From positions 4,712,001-4,776,000 of the forward strand of contig NZ_CP036298.1 in NCBI RefSeq assembly GCF_007752135.1: 64,000 bases of DNA, written 5' to 3'. The position numbers were made by a program, and so were the translations under genes. Of this stretch, positions 47,695 through 58,490 are shown one piece after another. The notes beneath the pieces were generated by a model that made no database searches, was not told where the DNA came from, and saw only the letters and a list, made by a program, of their open reading frames with translations. The first letter of the stretch is position 1. Each line of letters starts with the position of its first letter. The stretch is from Aureliella helgolandensis (GTDB lineage Bacteria > Planctomycetota > Planctomycetia > Pirellulales > Pirellulaceae).

Positions 47695-48786
47695 TCAATG
47701 TGCTGGAACCCTAGTGACCAATGAGGGCTCATGTTGCCCTCCACGGATGTTTGTCAACGGCGATGATGCGGCGCTCGAGTTGCTTCCCAGCAGTGCTCTA
47801 TCCTCCGCAGCATTGCTGTTAGCATAGCTTATTCCTAGCGGAGCGTCCGAACATCCCGGCGTCGCTTTCTGACGTTTGGTTGCACGCGATTGTGCTCGTA
47901 ACATGCGGGCTTCCTCGACCTTTCGGTCACGCTCCTCAAGGATCGCTTGCTGCCGTCCTTCGAGCATCGCTTGCGGAGTTACATAGCCTACAGCACTATG
48001 TAGACGTACGGTGTTGTAATCTTCCACAAACTTGGCTACTCCGCGTTTAGCTTCTTCCAAGCTCAAGGGGCTCAGTGGCCGGATACACTGACTCTTGATC
48101 GTGCGATGATATCGTTCGATCTTACCATTGCTTTGCGGGTAGTACGGGCTTGTACGCACATGCTTCATGCCACACAATCGCACGAAGTGTTTGAAGTCTT
48201 TGGCGATGAATTGCGGCCCGTTGTCAGAGATGATTCTTGGTCGCGCATCGGGATACCTTTCTCGTGCCTTTTGCAGCACGACCTCGATATCCATCTCTTC
48301 CATCTTCTCACGAATATCCCAGTGCACCACACTACGACTGAAGCCGTCGAGTACGGTCGCCATGAAGTAAAACGTTCCTGCGATGTTCAAGTAAGAGATG
48401 TCGATATGCCAATGTTCGTGAGCCACAAGAGGTTGCTGAAAGCCAGTCCCCTTTTTTGACTTACGACTATTTCTACGCAATAGGCCCGCGCTGCTGAGTA
48501 CGCGATACACCGTCCCGGCACTGCACGCGACGATGTTTGCGTCAATCATCATGTAGGTCAGCCGCCGATAGCCCTCCAGTGGATGATCGAAATGGAACTT
48601 GAGGATGGCCTGCTTCTCCTCTTCGTTGAGCCAATGGTCACGCGGTACCCAGCCGTTGTGCTCGTAGGTCCGTCCGTAGCTCCGACTCCAGTTAGAGAAA
48701 GTCGATGACCATAATCCGACCCATGTAAGCAGTTGCTTGCTGGTAACATCCGTAGCCGCCGTCCATTTGCGTACGAAGTCGACCAC
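47695..48786 (-). CDS. IS3 transposase OrfB (integrase core)
   Basis: A DDE transposase of 363 codons from the first ATG. The catalytic acids lie in HEHWHIDISYL, RIISDNGPQF and YPQSNGKIERYHR. The frame extends upstream through RAWGILNRTWVPHEQRDAVV to the slippery run at 48839-48846, so the working product is an OrfAB fusion made by -1 frameshifting. The C-terminal tail after about residue 280 is charged and Ser-rich, longer than usual. It looks complete. Confidence 0.9.
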   Translation of the reverse strand: MVDFVRKWTAATDVTSKQLLTWVGLWSSTFSNWSRSYGRTYEHNGWVPRDHWLNEEEKQAILKFHFDHPLEGYRRLTYMMIDANIVACSAGTVYRVLSSAGLLRRNSRKSKKGTGFQQPLVAHEHWHIDISYLNIAGTFYFMATVLDGFSRSVVHWDIREKMEEMDIEVVLQKARERYPDARPRIISDNGPQFIAKDFKHFVRLCGMKHVRTSPYYPQSNGKIERYHRTIKSQCIRPLSPLSLEEAKRGVAKFVEDYNTVRLHSAVGYVTPQAMLEGRQQAILEERDRKVEEARMLRAQSRATKRQKATPGCSDAPLGISYANSNAAEDRALLGSNSSAASSPLTNIRGGQHEPSLVTRVPAH

Positions 48787-48821
48787 CGCATCACGTTGTT
48801 CGTGGGGAACCCAGGTGCGAT

Positions 48822-49142
48822 TTAAGATTCCCCAAGCTCTTTTTTTAGCTCGACGTGCTCCTGCAGTAGTTCGGCAATGACTTCGTTTTTCTGCTGCAGC
48901 TTCGCTTCGAGCTTCTCGATCTTGGCGGCATTGGCATCCTGCTGCATACGCACGTTGGCGGCGTTCTTTTTACGCTCGAATGCGCCTGCTCCGTTTTCAA
49001 ACAGCAGCTTTTGCCAATTGTAGAAATTGACGACACTGATCCCGTGCTTGTCACAGACCTCTGAAACGGGCACCTTCTCAATCAAGTGCTCGCGTACAAT
49101 CGCTATCTTCTGTTCTGGCGTTAAAATCTTACGTGTTGACAT
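48822..49142 (-). CDS. IS3 transposase OrfA (HTH subunit)
   Basis: A 106-aa protein starting at ATG 49142 (MSTRKILTPEQKIAIVREHL). The N-terminal helix-turn-helix (VSEVCDKHGISVVNFYNWQK) is followed by a leucine-zipper-like coiled coil (IEKLEAKLQQKNEVIAELLQ). The stop lies just after the slippery site, as usual in this family. Confidence 0.9.
   Translation of the reverse strand: MSTRKILTPEQKIAIVREHLIEKVPVSEVCDKHGISVVNFYNWQKLLFENGAGAFERKKNAANVRMQQDANAAKIEKLEAKLQQKNEVIAELLQEHVELKKELGES
48839..48846 (-). promoter_or_regulatory. Programmed -1 frameshift site (A7G)
   Basis: On the transposase strand the sequence is AAAAAAAG. In orfA the codons are CTA AAA AAA GAG; slipping back one base enters the orfB frame. 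This is the typical A6G-type IS3 frameshift signal. Confidence 0.8.
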
Positions 49143-49187
49143 TCTGCGATACCCTTTATGGAACCGCTATACTCTACCACGCGTTTC

Positions 49188-49190
49188 ATG
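49188..49190. repeat. IS3 target-site duplication, right copy
   Basis: ATG, matching 47574-47576 and starting the codon at which the ATPase frame resumes. Confidence 0.7.
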
Positions 49191-52100
49191 ACACACTTGC
49201 AAAATGAGCAATACACCGAAGGAAGACTCTATCAGAAATCTTACTCCGAACGCACCGAATGGTGTGAGGCTTTGCGCGAAGCGGTACCCTCGATTGAGGT
49301 CTTCGAGTACGACGGCTGGCAACTACCAACGTGGGCAAAACAGTTAACGGCTCCGCGATGCGAAGTTGCCGCAGCGCAAACAGTAGTATTGAACGCGGAG
49401 AGTCTGGCGGCATTTGACCATCGGACCACACTCTTAGAGCTTATGAGTAGGGCGCAGCCTTTTTCAGAAGAAACGCGTCTGGCCCTACGATATCTTTTGC
49501 ACGGCAGTGCTGAGCATCGACTAGAAAGTGATGCAACATTGTTCGTTGGCTCATTAATAGATGGAAATAAGACCTGGACCAAACTTGCGAGTGAATTTCT
49601 CAACCAGTCATCGGATAAATCTAGTTGGAGACTACTATCTGAGAACTGCACAGAGCTACTCCTGCCCGCCGTACAGCAGCGACTTTCCATACGTACCATT
49701 GACGCCAAAGGTTGTCTCGCGGAACTGTTAAGTGGATCCGTTGTAATTGAGCAACTCAACTTTCCTAACAGCGAATGGTCTGACGAAGAGTTAGCGGAGT
49801 TGATCAATGGAGTTAACGGAGCCGCCGACTCACGCGTCGCTTCGGCGCAAGGGGTTTTGCGTCGATTGGCCATTCATTCCCGACTCGGTTATGACGATCG
49901 AGTATCCATCGCTTCAGAAGACGGCAAGCTGATCCAGACGTTTTTCCTAGATGACCCGACGTTCCATCAAAATGTACCTTCTGACCTGGAAGACGTTTGG
50001 CGAGCCTGGATTGGGCAGGTCAAAGTTGTTGCTCGAATACCTCCGTCCCAAAGCGGCCACTATCAGCAAGCAACTTTGTTTGAAGTCGACGGTACTCAAA
50101 CTCTGAATGAACTAACTTGGCCACGCATCGTAAACAACTGCCTTTGCTCCGAATCGCCGGTACGTTTTGCTTCGCTTGTGTTGCATGCCTTTGCAACGGT
50201 TGGGGATCGAGCGGCGGCCGGGAATTCACCACTTTTAAAGAAGACTAAATGGATTCCATTAGAAGTGAGTGGTGTCACTTCACTCGAAGACATTCTCCAC
50301 ATTGATGGAATCGAAGAAGATATTGCCGAAATCCTTGATCCGACCAAGTCAGGCTTCTGCGGCCTTTCCTCTGTTGCGCGCTGGTTTCGAGAGCACGCCG
50401 GTTTTAGCTCTTTACGTAGGTACCTACCAACTACCGAGAGCGCATTGTCATTGTTGACCGAGTTGATTGAGAGTGAACCACGTTGGAGACTTGGGATTTC
50501 CCACCTGAAGACTCTCGAAGAACTAAAGCCAATTCTCGTTTCGATCCGCGAAAAAACGGATCTACCGATTGCCAAGTTACTCTGCAGGCTACTCAAAGAG
50601 CAGCCTGATGTTGAGTCACTAATTGAACGTGTGCTCCTACCCAAGGTGTGCAAGAGCTTTGAGAACGCTTCTGGCTTCCACCGACAACTGATCGAAATTC
50701 TACGCGCGCTGACTTCAAACCAAGCCCTCAATGCCTTTAATGTATACCTGAAACAAGCTGCCATGGATGGGGTTTGGTCAAAGGTCCTAGCTTCGATCAA
50801 ACTTCTGTCAGCGACAAAGAAATGGACCGATGCTTCGGACCTCGTTTGGCCCGGCGACAACCTGTCCGCATCGATCCAACTAAATGAGATTCATTCCGCG
50901 ATTTTGACTCCCTATCGTGAAGTCAACGGCGGCTCTAGCGCACAGCCTTACGAAGAGCAACATGTGACGGCGCTCAGGGGAATCCAGCGTCTGAAAACGA
51001 GTCCAAACTTAGACGTAGAAGCGGCGAAACTGGAACGCTACCTCCAACCTTTTATCGAGCGTTACGGTGAAAACCTACCCGCTTCATTGGTAGCGGTAGT
51101 TGCGGGTAGCGTGCCGATGCGACAATTGCTCAATAAACTTTTGGAATCGGCATATGACGGCTCGATGCAGGATTTTGGAAATTGTGTTCTGGGAGATGTC
51201 CGTTCAGAACTGAGCGAGTCCATTCAAAAGACCAGATTTATATTTGAGATGATTACCGAAGATTCAATTGAAGTCGAAACGCTTACCGGTGATCTCAAAG
51301 TTGTGCCCTTATCAGATAACCTTGAATCCTTAGTGGTTGGGGATCCCAAACGGCTTTCTAGTACTTATTACTACTACAATGCTTCCGGTTCGGAACGCGC
51401 ATCCTATAAGATTGTTCGCCTTCGAAGTCTGCGTGAGGTTGGAGAACGCTTCGAAGCTATCCCAATCTTCTCCAAAACGATTGAGACCATCTTAATCGAG
51501 TCACATTGCAATGGACGTAGTAGTCTGTGTCCTACTGATATTAGCGGTGGATTGGAGAGAATTGCGGATACTTCGCAAACACGCTTACGCACAAGTCAGC
51601 TGGCGATCCTGAATAATGCCCGTGATCGTTTGGCGCATCTCGGATTGAGAGACATGCCACCCTTCAACGAAGTCTACCAGAAGCTGGTGCAGGCTGATCG
51701 ATTGAAAGTTGCCGCCAAGGACTTGGCAGAGAGAAAATCGAGTTCGGCTAGCGTACGTGCCCAGGAGGCTGAAGAGTCTGAAAGTGCCGCAATTCAACAG
51801 TTGGAGCAGATCCTTAGGTCTGCCGAAGTTGAATCGCTGGATGTATTAACGACAGCACTTCGGGAGAAACTGATTGACTTCGAATACGATGCTCGATCCG
51901 TCCCAAATGAAGTTTTTCAAAACGCAGATGATGCCGCCAGCGAGTTAAGGCATCTCTGTAAGCAAGATGTGCTCGCTGCCGCCCACTTTTTTTTGCGATT
52001 TAATAGCGAAACGAGATTGCTGGAATTTTTCCATTGGGGACGGCCAGTCAATCGGCACAAGTATCCTGGCTTTGATAGTGGCCGCCAATACGGATTCGAC

Positions 52101-54825
52101 GAAGATGTGCACAAGATGTTGACGCACGGCCACTCAGATAAGCATCGACGAATTGCCGATTCGCAGAACAATGCGACCGGGCGGTTTGGGCTGGGATTCA
52201 AGAGTGTCTTCTTTCTTTCGGACACCCCCAGGGTTATCAGTGATTCACTCGCATTCGAGGTGCGTGGGGGATTCTATCCGGTTAGTCTCGCGAGTGACGA
52301 AGCGACGCATGCAAGGGATGCGGCGAAGGCATTGTTTGCTACAACTGCAGCTGTTACAGTTTTCCAACTTCCGCTGCGTTCCGCAACCGAACTGCCAAAT
52401 GAGAGAATTGGCTCTGTTCTCGATGAGTTTTCCAGGAATGCGCAGATGTTGTGCCTCTTTGCGCGAGAGATCCGCTCTATCGAGATACAAATCGATGAAA
52501 CCAATATCAAATGGTCAATGAAGCAGACTCTACTCCAGCGCGAGTCAAAAATTCTGTTGTCAGAGATCAATGGAAGAGATAGGGCGCATCGATATATAAC
52601 ATTCCGTTGCCCAATCGCAGGAGACACTCGATCGGCAGAAATCGCCATGCAAGTTGGAGTCAACGGTCCTGAAGAGATCGATGGGTCTCTTTCTGGAATT
52701 TGGTGTACGACCAGGCTGAGCGAGGAATCATCTTGTCACCTTGCAATCAATGGTCCATTCAAGCCAGATGCGGGAAGGCAGAGCTTAGCTTTCTCCAGCA
52801 ACAACGAAAATCATAGTATTGCCAAGCAGATTGCACGTGGTTGGGGAACGGCACTTATCGATTTGTTCGACTGTACTAGTGAGAACTTTAATCAGCTGGC
52901 TGTATTCGCAGGCTTTCATTCTCACATCAACTTCGAGATTTTCTGGGAACGATTTTTCAAACTGGTTGGTTCCGTAGAGGTTGTTGGCGACTGGTCGGAC
53001 GTTCAGACGGCAAGGTCGATGATCGGTTGGATTTCTTATTCTCCGTCTTACGGCGCAATACGAAATCTCATGACAGAACGAGCCGCCATTCCAACCGGCT
53101 TTAGTGGCAGGTATGCAAAGATGGTTCGCTTGCGGGATGTCGAATTCGTTTTGCAAGGCCTAGCCGACAAGAAGCCAGAGTGGTTTGAGGCGATAGTGCA
53201 GTTCGAACTAGTTAGAAAGCACTTTCCCCCGGGTAGTGTCGTTACCGCATCTGTCGGTTCGCTTATTCGAAAACTGGTTGAAACCGAAGCTAACAACGAC
53301 GGCTCGGGATCTACCGAACCTGCGTTCCAGGTGCTTCGGCTGATTGAACTACTGAGAATATATGCGCCTGGAGATAAGGTAGGCGCGGATTCAGCACAGA
53401 GAATCTGGAATTGGTTTTCGATAGCGAAGCCGTTTGAGATTCCACCGATGGAACGGCGGGACGAACACCATGATCTGGAAGAATGGCTGAAGTCTCTGAA
53501 GTTTTTAACGCGCTCAGGCGAATTCAAACCTGCATCTGACTTACTTTGTGGCCATGATGAATTGCCTATCGATCTGGCCATTAGTGATGACGAATACCTG
53601 CGTGCCCAAATTGCACCGACCGGCCGCGTTCTCGCAGAGGAATATAGTACAGACGGGCTGTCATTGTTTCTGTTGGCAAGAAAGCGACTCACAGCTGATG
53701 CGGGGACACTTGCCGAGTGGGTCAAAAGCGCTTCCAGCGACAAGTTACCAGCAATTTTCAGCTATCTACTCGAGGGAGATTTGCGTTTCGACTTGGCTAA
53801 ATTGCTTACTGTGCAGTGGCTCAAAGAACATCAAACAAGTCGAAACTACTCACAGTTGGACGAATCTCAAAAGAATGAATTGATGCGCAATTTCGCGGAG
53901 AAGGGGCGGTACACAATTCAATTGTTAGATACCAGCCCAATGCCAAGCTATGCAAATCACGGTATTGACCTCAGCCCGGCGGAAGCGTTCGAAGAAATTT
54001 CGCGTTGGTGGAGTAGCGAACAAGTCCCACGCTGTCTCGAGTATGATTCCCAGAGCTATCCTCCAGGATTCCCCGGCCTTCTTTTGTGGCCAGATGAAGA
54101 GGGATGGGAGGCTGAACGAAATCGGGAGGGGTGGTTACTACTCTTCATCGCGGCTTCGTTGGGCTCATTGGGGATGAACCAAATTGGCCGCAATCTTAAT
54201 TTTCTACAATTCCTAGTTGATCAAGATTGGCTTTCGGTGCTTTTGCGATCTGAATCCGATTCTGCCGCAGTTGTCCAGGCTGTCAACGACTATCTCAACG
54301 AATTTGTTCAGCGTACAAGATATCATTTCCAGATGCGTCAGTTTATAGGCTTTTTGGCATCGGCAAAGAACCTGGATGCACTTGTGGCGTCTCTACGCGA
54401 TGCAGATCAACTAAACAATGTCAGTAGTTTTAATTTTGCCTTTACGCCGCGTGCCAATTCTATGCTTGAAGGTCTAGATATCGACTCGCCCCCAATCGCT
54501 GACATACTTGGCATCGGCGCGAGTTTTATACTGCGCGAGCTTTATCGGAAGGGGCGTCTAACTGCGTCGGAGGGCTTTGGCTATGCGTTCATGCCAACTA
54601 GTCGAGTTCGGTTACTTTGCGAGAACCTTTTTAATATTAGGGTTCAGCCGTGGCGGCAATCTACGCAGTCCATTTTTTCTGAACTCAGTGACTTTGACGG
54701 GGATGCAACTTTCAATCGCTGTTTCGACCTACCATTGCTTCTTCTCGCGCACAATCCCAGACTGCAAATAGAAGTTCTTGGTGGTGAGATAGATTTCGAC
54801 AGCAACGAAAACAAGGAAGCGATTG

Positions 54826-57507
54826 ATGACAGTGTCGAATGAATTTCAGCCGGGTGTAACTGTAGTCCATCCGCAATTCGGTCGCGGTATTATCGAAATT
54901 TGTAAAGGGGCCACGACTCTCGTTCGATTCCAGAGCGACTTCGAGGAGTGCCTTTCGAAGGAGTTGGTTGCGATAACTTCCGCCCAGTCTGACTATGAGT
55001 CTGGCCGCCCATCCGATCCAGCCAGAGTCGTAGCGCGTTTGCTGGCTGAAACAATTCGTTCAATCAATGATGCCTGGGGCGTATTTACACCCGCACGCAT
55101 CGACCTCCTACCTCACCAGCTTTGGGTCTGCCGAAAGGCGACCGAAACATGGCCAGTGCGCTGGGTAATCGCGGACGACGTTGGTTTAGGAAAAACGATT
55201 GAGGCAGGATTGATCTTGTGGAGGCTTCGACGGCTAGGACTCGTCAATCGACTACTGATACTGTGTCCAGCCAGCCTTGTCGTCCAATGGCAAGAGCGAC
55301 TCTTCAATATGTTCGATATACGTACTTCGTTATACGAACCCAAACAGGATACTAAATCGGTTGACTTCTGGAAGTTGAACCCAGCTGTCGTCGCGTCGTT
55401 TCACACTTTGCGCGATGACAAAGATGGACGGCATGATCGTATGCTAGACACCGACCCATGGGACTTGATCATCGTTGATGAGGCTCACCACCTTAATTTC
55501 GATGAGCATGCAGGTATGACCAATGCGCACGCTCTAATACGCAAGCTGCAGGACGAAGAAAAGCTCCAGTCGTTATTGCTGTTTACCGGAACGCCACACC
55601 GTGGCAAACATTTCGGATTTCTTGCACTTATGTCTTTGGTGCGACCTGATTTATTTGATCCTCGCAAAGAACATGATGGGCAATTAAGTGGTCTTCGTAA
55701 TGCACTTATCCGCAACAATAAGTACAGCGTCACGAATCTCCGCGGCGAGCATCTCTTCAAGCGTCCGGAAGTTCACGCAGTGAATTATTCCTACAGCTCA
55801 GCCGAAGCAGGTTTTTACGACATGATGACTAGCTTCATATCCAGCGGCAACGCATACTCAACTAAGCTGGACGGTACTCAAGGAAGGGCTGTGATGCTGG
55901 TCCTGATCGCACTTCAGAAGTTAGCATCGAGCTCAGTAGCGGCAGTCAAGAGTGCACTTCACAAGCGGCTCATAAAGATGCGTGAAGTCGGCAAGCTCAT
56001 GGCGCAAAGAGTGGCTCATTCCCGCGCCGTCGATGATTTGCAAGAGTCTGAGGACGATTTTGATCGGCACACGGTCTTCGAAGAAGAATCGGCTCCCATG
56101 ATCGCGTTTGACCTCATGGAGAATGAATGCTCTCGGCTCGAAGAGCTCATTGAGGCCGCAAACAACGTCGAGAAGGAAACAAAGATCGAGGCCATAGTCG
56201 AGCATCTCCGAACCCTTCCTGAAGATACTTCAGTCCTTTTCTTTACTGAGTACAAAGTCACTCAAGCACTGCTTGTTTCCGAACTTTGGAGAGCATTTGG
56301 AGATGGTATCGCGACATTTATTAATGGAGACAATCTACTAAACAATGTTTTCGGAAAAAGTGGCACTCCACAAACGCTTCGCGAAAGTCGCGATAGTGCT
56401 AAGGACCGATTCAACGAAGGAACAGTCAGGTTTTTAGTCTCAACCGAGGCCGCAGGCGAGGGTGTCGACCTCCAACATCGATGCTCACGGCTTATCCATG
56501 TCGATTTGCCGTGGAATCCGATGCGATTACAACAAAGGGTCGGGCGGCTGAACCGCCTTGGGCAAAAAGATATCGTCAAAGTTACTCTTTTTCAGAATCC
56601 CGATACTGTTGAATCTCGCATCTGGAGCTTGCTTCTAGACAAGATTGATCGCATTTCGCATTCGATTAATGCCGCATCGGAAGATCCGGAAGACTTGCAT
56701 CAGATGATCCTCGGAACATCTCAGCCGCGGTTTTATCAGCAGCTTTTCTACGATGCCAGTACTAAAAAGAAGGAACGCCTGGATAGCTGGTTTAACGAAC
56801 GAACTGGACAACTCGGTGGAGCGGATGCAGTGGACGTTGTGCGCGAACTGATCGGAAATGCGCAATGTTTTGATTTCGACAATGTATCGAAAGAGGTGCC
56901 GAAGCTCGATCTGCCCGACCTAGCGAATTTCTTCAAATTGTCTCTTCGCTGCAATAGGCGGCAAATTACTGAGGTTGATGGCTTTATTTCCTTTAAGACA
57001 CCGGATGGCTGGACAAAGAGACGCGGAGTCAAGCCCCGCTATGAACAAGTCAAGTTTGGCAGAACCAAAAGCAAAGAAGCGCAGAAGTCACTGCTTGGAA
57101 TCGGAAGTGCGGTTGTCGATGTCGCAATTGAAACCGCCTGCGAAATCACAGACGCATTTGCGACATTACCTGGTTCCGACACAGCTTGTGAGCTTTTCGT
57201 TTTCCGGTCCTTCGATAAAGTAACTCGCAATATCGCTCAACCCAAATCCATTATATGCGGAGTCTATAAGCTGACTGAATCGTTCAAAGTCCTGCGAGAC
57301 CAAGAAGTGTTCGAACTACTCAATCAATCTGCTGCAGAATTGAAGCCTCAAAACGAGCAATTGCCCACGCCGGAAGCCAAAAACAAACGGACGAACTTAG
57401 ATGAGATTACAACACATTTGATCGCCAACATCTCCAAGCTCAACTTGCCATTTTCCGCCCCCGACTTTGAGCTTCTCGGAGTCATCGCGGTTGCCAAAGC
57501 TACTTAA
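54826..57507 (+). CDS. SNF2-family helicase with N-terminal SH3/Tudor-like domain
   Basis: An 893-aa translocase starting at ATG 54826 after AAGGAAG; a TTG three bases earlier is less likely. It overlaps the end of the sacsin-like gene by 17 bases. Residues 8-45 (PGVTVVHPQFGRGIIEIC, TTLVRFQSDFEECL) look like a small SH3/Tudor-type module, also seen in RapA. Motif I is DDVGLGKT (117-124), motif II VDEAHHLN near 215, motif VI LQQRVGRLNRLGQ near 567. The last 250 residues are unassigned. With a GHKL ATPase upstream, this looks like a two-gene DNA-surveillance system. The protein itself appears complete. Confidence 0.87.
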   Translation: MTVSNEFQPGVTVVHPQFGRGIIEICKGATTLVRFQSDFEECLSKELVAITSAQSDYESGRPSDPARVVARLLAETIRSINDAWGVFTPARIDLLPHQLWVCRKATETWPVRWVIADDVGLGKTIEAGLILWRLRRLGLVNRLLILCPASLVVQWQERLFNMFDIRTSLYEPKQDTKSVDFWKLNPAVVASFHTLRDDKDGRHDRMLDTDPWDLIIVDEAHHLNFDEHAGMTNAHALIRKLQDEEKLQSLLLFTGTPHRGKHFGFLALMSLVRPDLFDPRKEHDGQLSGLRNALIRNNKYSVTNLRGEHLFKRPEVHAVNYSYSSAEAGFYDMMTSFISSGNAYSTKLDGTQGRAVMLVLIALQKLASSSVAAVKSALHKRLIKMREVGKLMAQRVAHSRAVDDLQESEDDFDRHTVFEEESAPMIAFDLMENECSRLEELIEAANNVEKETKIEAIVEHLRTLPEDTSVLFFTEYKVTQALLVSELWRAFGDGIATFINGDNLLNNVFGKSGTPQTLRESRDSAKDRFNEGTVRFLVSTEAAGEGVDLQHRCSRLIHVDLPWNPMRLQQRVGRLNRLGQKDIVKVTLFQNPDTVESRIWSLLLDKIDRISHSINAASEDPEDLHQMILGTSQPRFYQQLFYDASTKKKERLDSWFNERTGQLGGADAVDVVRELIGNAQCFDFDNVSKEVPKLDLPDLANFFKLSLRCNRRQITEVDGFISFKTPDGWTKRRGVKPRYEQVKFGRTKSKEAQKSLLGIGSAVVDVAIETACEITDAFATLPGSDTACELFVFRSFDKVTRNIAQPKSIICGVYKLTESFKVLRDQEVFELLNQSAAELKPQNEQLPTPEAKNKRTNLDEITTHLIANISKLNLPFSAPDFELLGVIAVAKAT

Positions 57508-58490
57508 TAGCAGACCTTAATCTTTCCACAGATGCTAAATATATGAGTTCATGTATGGACAACGAGAAGTGCTGAAAAGCGCGAACTAAGTGAGAAAGTC
57601 GCTTCGGCAGGCACGTATTGACGGCAAGTAGAAGCGATTCATCTTTAAACCCTAAAGCAACGAACTACTTCGGAATTCTAGGGGGAGGGATTTCAGGGGC
57701 ACAGCACTCCACCGGAGGGTGTTGGGATTCACATGTGGGCTGGGGCTGCGCACTCGCTCGGGCATGTTGAAACGCTAGTAGGAACAGCGCCGGGTGAAGT
57801 GGCGATAAGATGGCTCTGCGCACCGCGAGAATCGTACGAGCTAACTCGCGCGGCGCACGCGAGGGAGAATATTACGGTGCAGGACTAAGCACAGCGGAAT
57901 GATTACTTGCTGGAAGCAAATGCGGCTTGCACCTGCGAGCGGACGCGGAAGCGAGATCCTCGGCGTCGTGAGCGACTGCGGGCGATCTCATACGACTCGC
58001 CGGCTACATTGAGAAAGAGCTCGCCAAAGTTGCTTACCAATTCAATTATGACTGCTGGCTGCAAACCGATCCGCTGGAAAATCGGTGGCGCATCCTCGGG
58101 TGTCGAACCACGCTTGTCCGCTCGCCGCAGAGTACGACTAATCGGTGCGTGCGATAGACAAACCGCATAGCGTCGCCCAGGGTTGGCCCGTGTTAGTTCA
58201 TTAGTCGCAAAGACCGAGATCTGGTCGCTCATGCTAAGCAACTGGTACATGTCCTAGACCATGCAGCTGCTGCGACACATGTTGCTGCCTTCGGGGGCTG
58301 ACACCGGATTCACGGCGTCGGGGTAACGATGGAAATCGGTAACATCGTGACTAGTCGCGAGATTCAGTTCGACGCGCTGAAGTTTACACTGCCAACCGAC
58401 TGTCCTTCAATCTCGAACAAGTGGTTTTCCGCGCATGTGAGAGGCCAGCTGAATCGGCTTGCAGCGACAATTTGCGAGTTGTCCCTATTT
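57508..58490. other. Intergenic region, no supported gene
   Basis: About 980 bases without a convincing gene. A 115-codon minus frame (57903-58250) and a plus frame over the same bases lack ribosome sites and family matches; the region may hold remains of an old element. I see no clear terminator after the SNF2 stop. Confidence 0.45.

Larger units (their letters stand above)
47577..49187 (-). mobile_element. IS3-family insertion sequence (about 1611 bp)
   Basis: The imperfect terminal repeats are TGAAAACGCGGATTGAGAAT then AGC at the left and GAAACGCGTGGTAGAGTATA then GC at the right (complement). Inside are orfA and orfB in the IS3 order with a slippery site. The left end could be one or two bases different, but the duplication and frame restoration favour these coordinates. 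A 14-bp palindrome GGGGGCTAGCCCCC (47638-47651) lies between the end and orfB. Confidence 0.85.
45696..54842 (+). pseudogene. Giant sacsin/HSP90-like ATPase split by IS3
   Basis: Two open frames (45696-47579 and from 49188) are one gene. The first frame ends at a TGA that is the first three bases of the IS, and the second resumes in the same frame after the ATG duplication. Excision gives 2511 codons, 2510 aa, with the junction LVQPKMTHLQNEQY. It carries two GHKL-type ATPase modules. The first is near the start: Glu44, Asn48 (KEMVQNAIDA), the NDG motif near 82-84 and GRFGLGIKS (110-118). The second is near restored residues 1530-1640 (NEVFQNADDA and NATGRFGLGFKSVFF). Tandem modules resemble sacsin repeats. 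Such ATPases sit beside SNF2 helicases and paraMORC-type genes in defence islands. The next gene overlaps its end by 17 bases. As it stands the gene is interrupted; the second ATPase half could still be made from the ATG at 49158, whose first ten codons come from the IS. Confidence 0.88.

Noticed and set aside
49158-49187. Start of the second ATPase frame at 49158 as a native start
   Set aside because: These ten codons belong to the IS3 terminal repeat; the native frame is joined to 45696-47576.
57903-58250. 115-codon minus frame in the gap after the SNF2 helicase
   Set aside because: No ribosome site and no recognisable domain; an overlapping plus frame of similar quality exists, so neither is supported.
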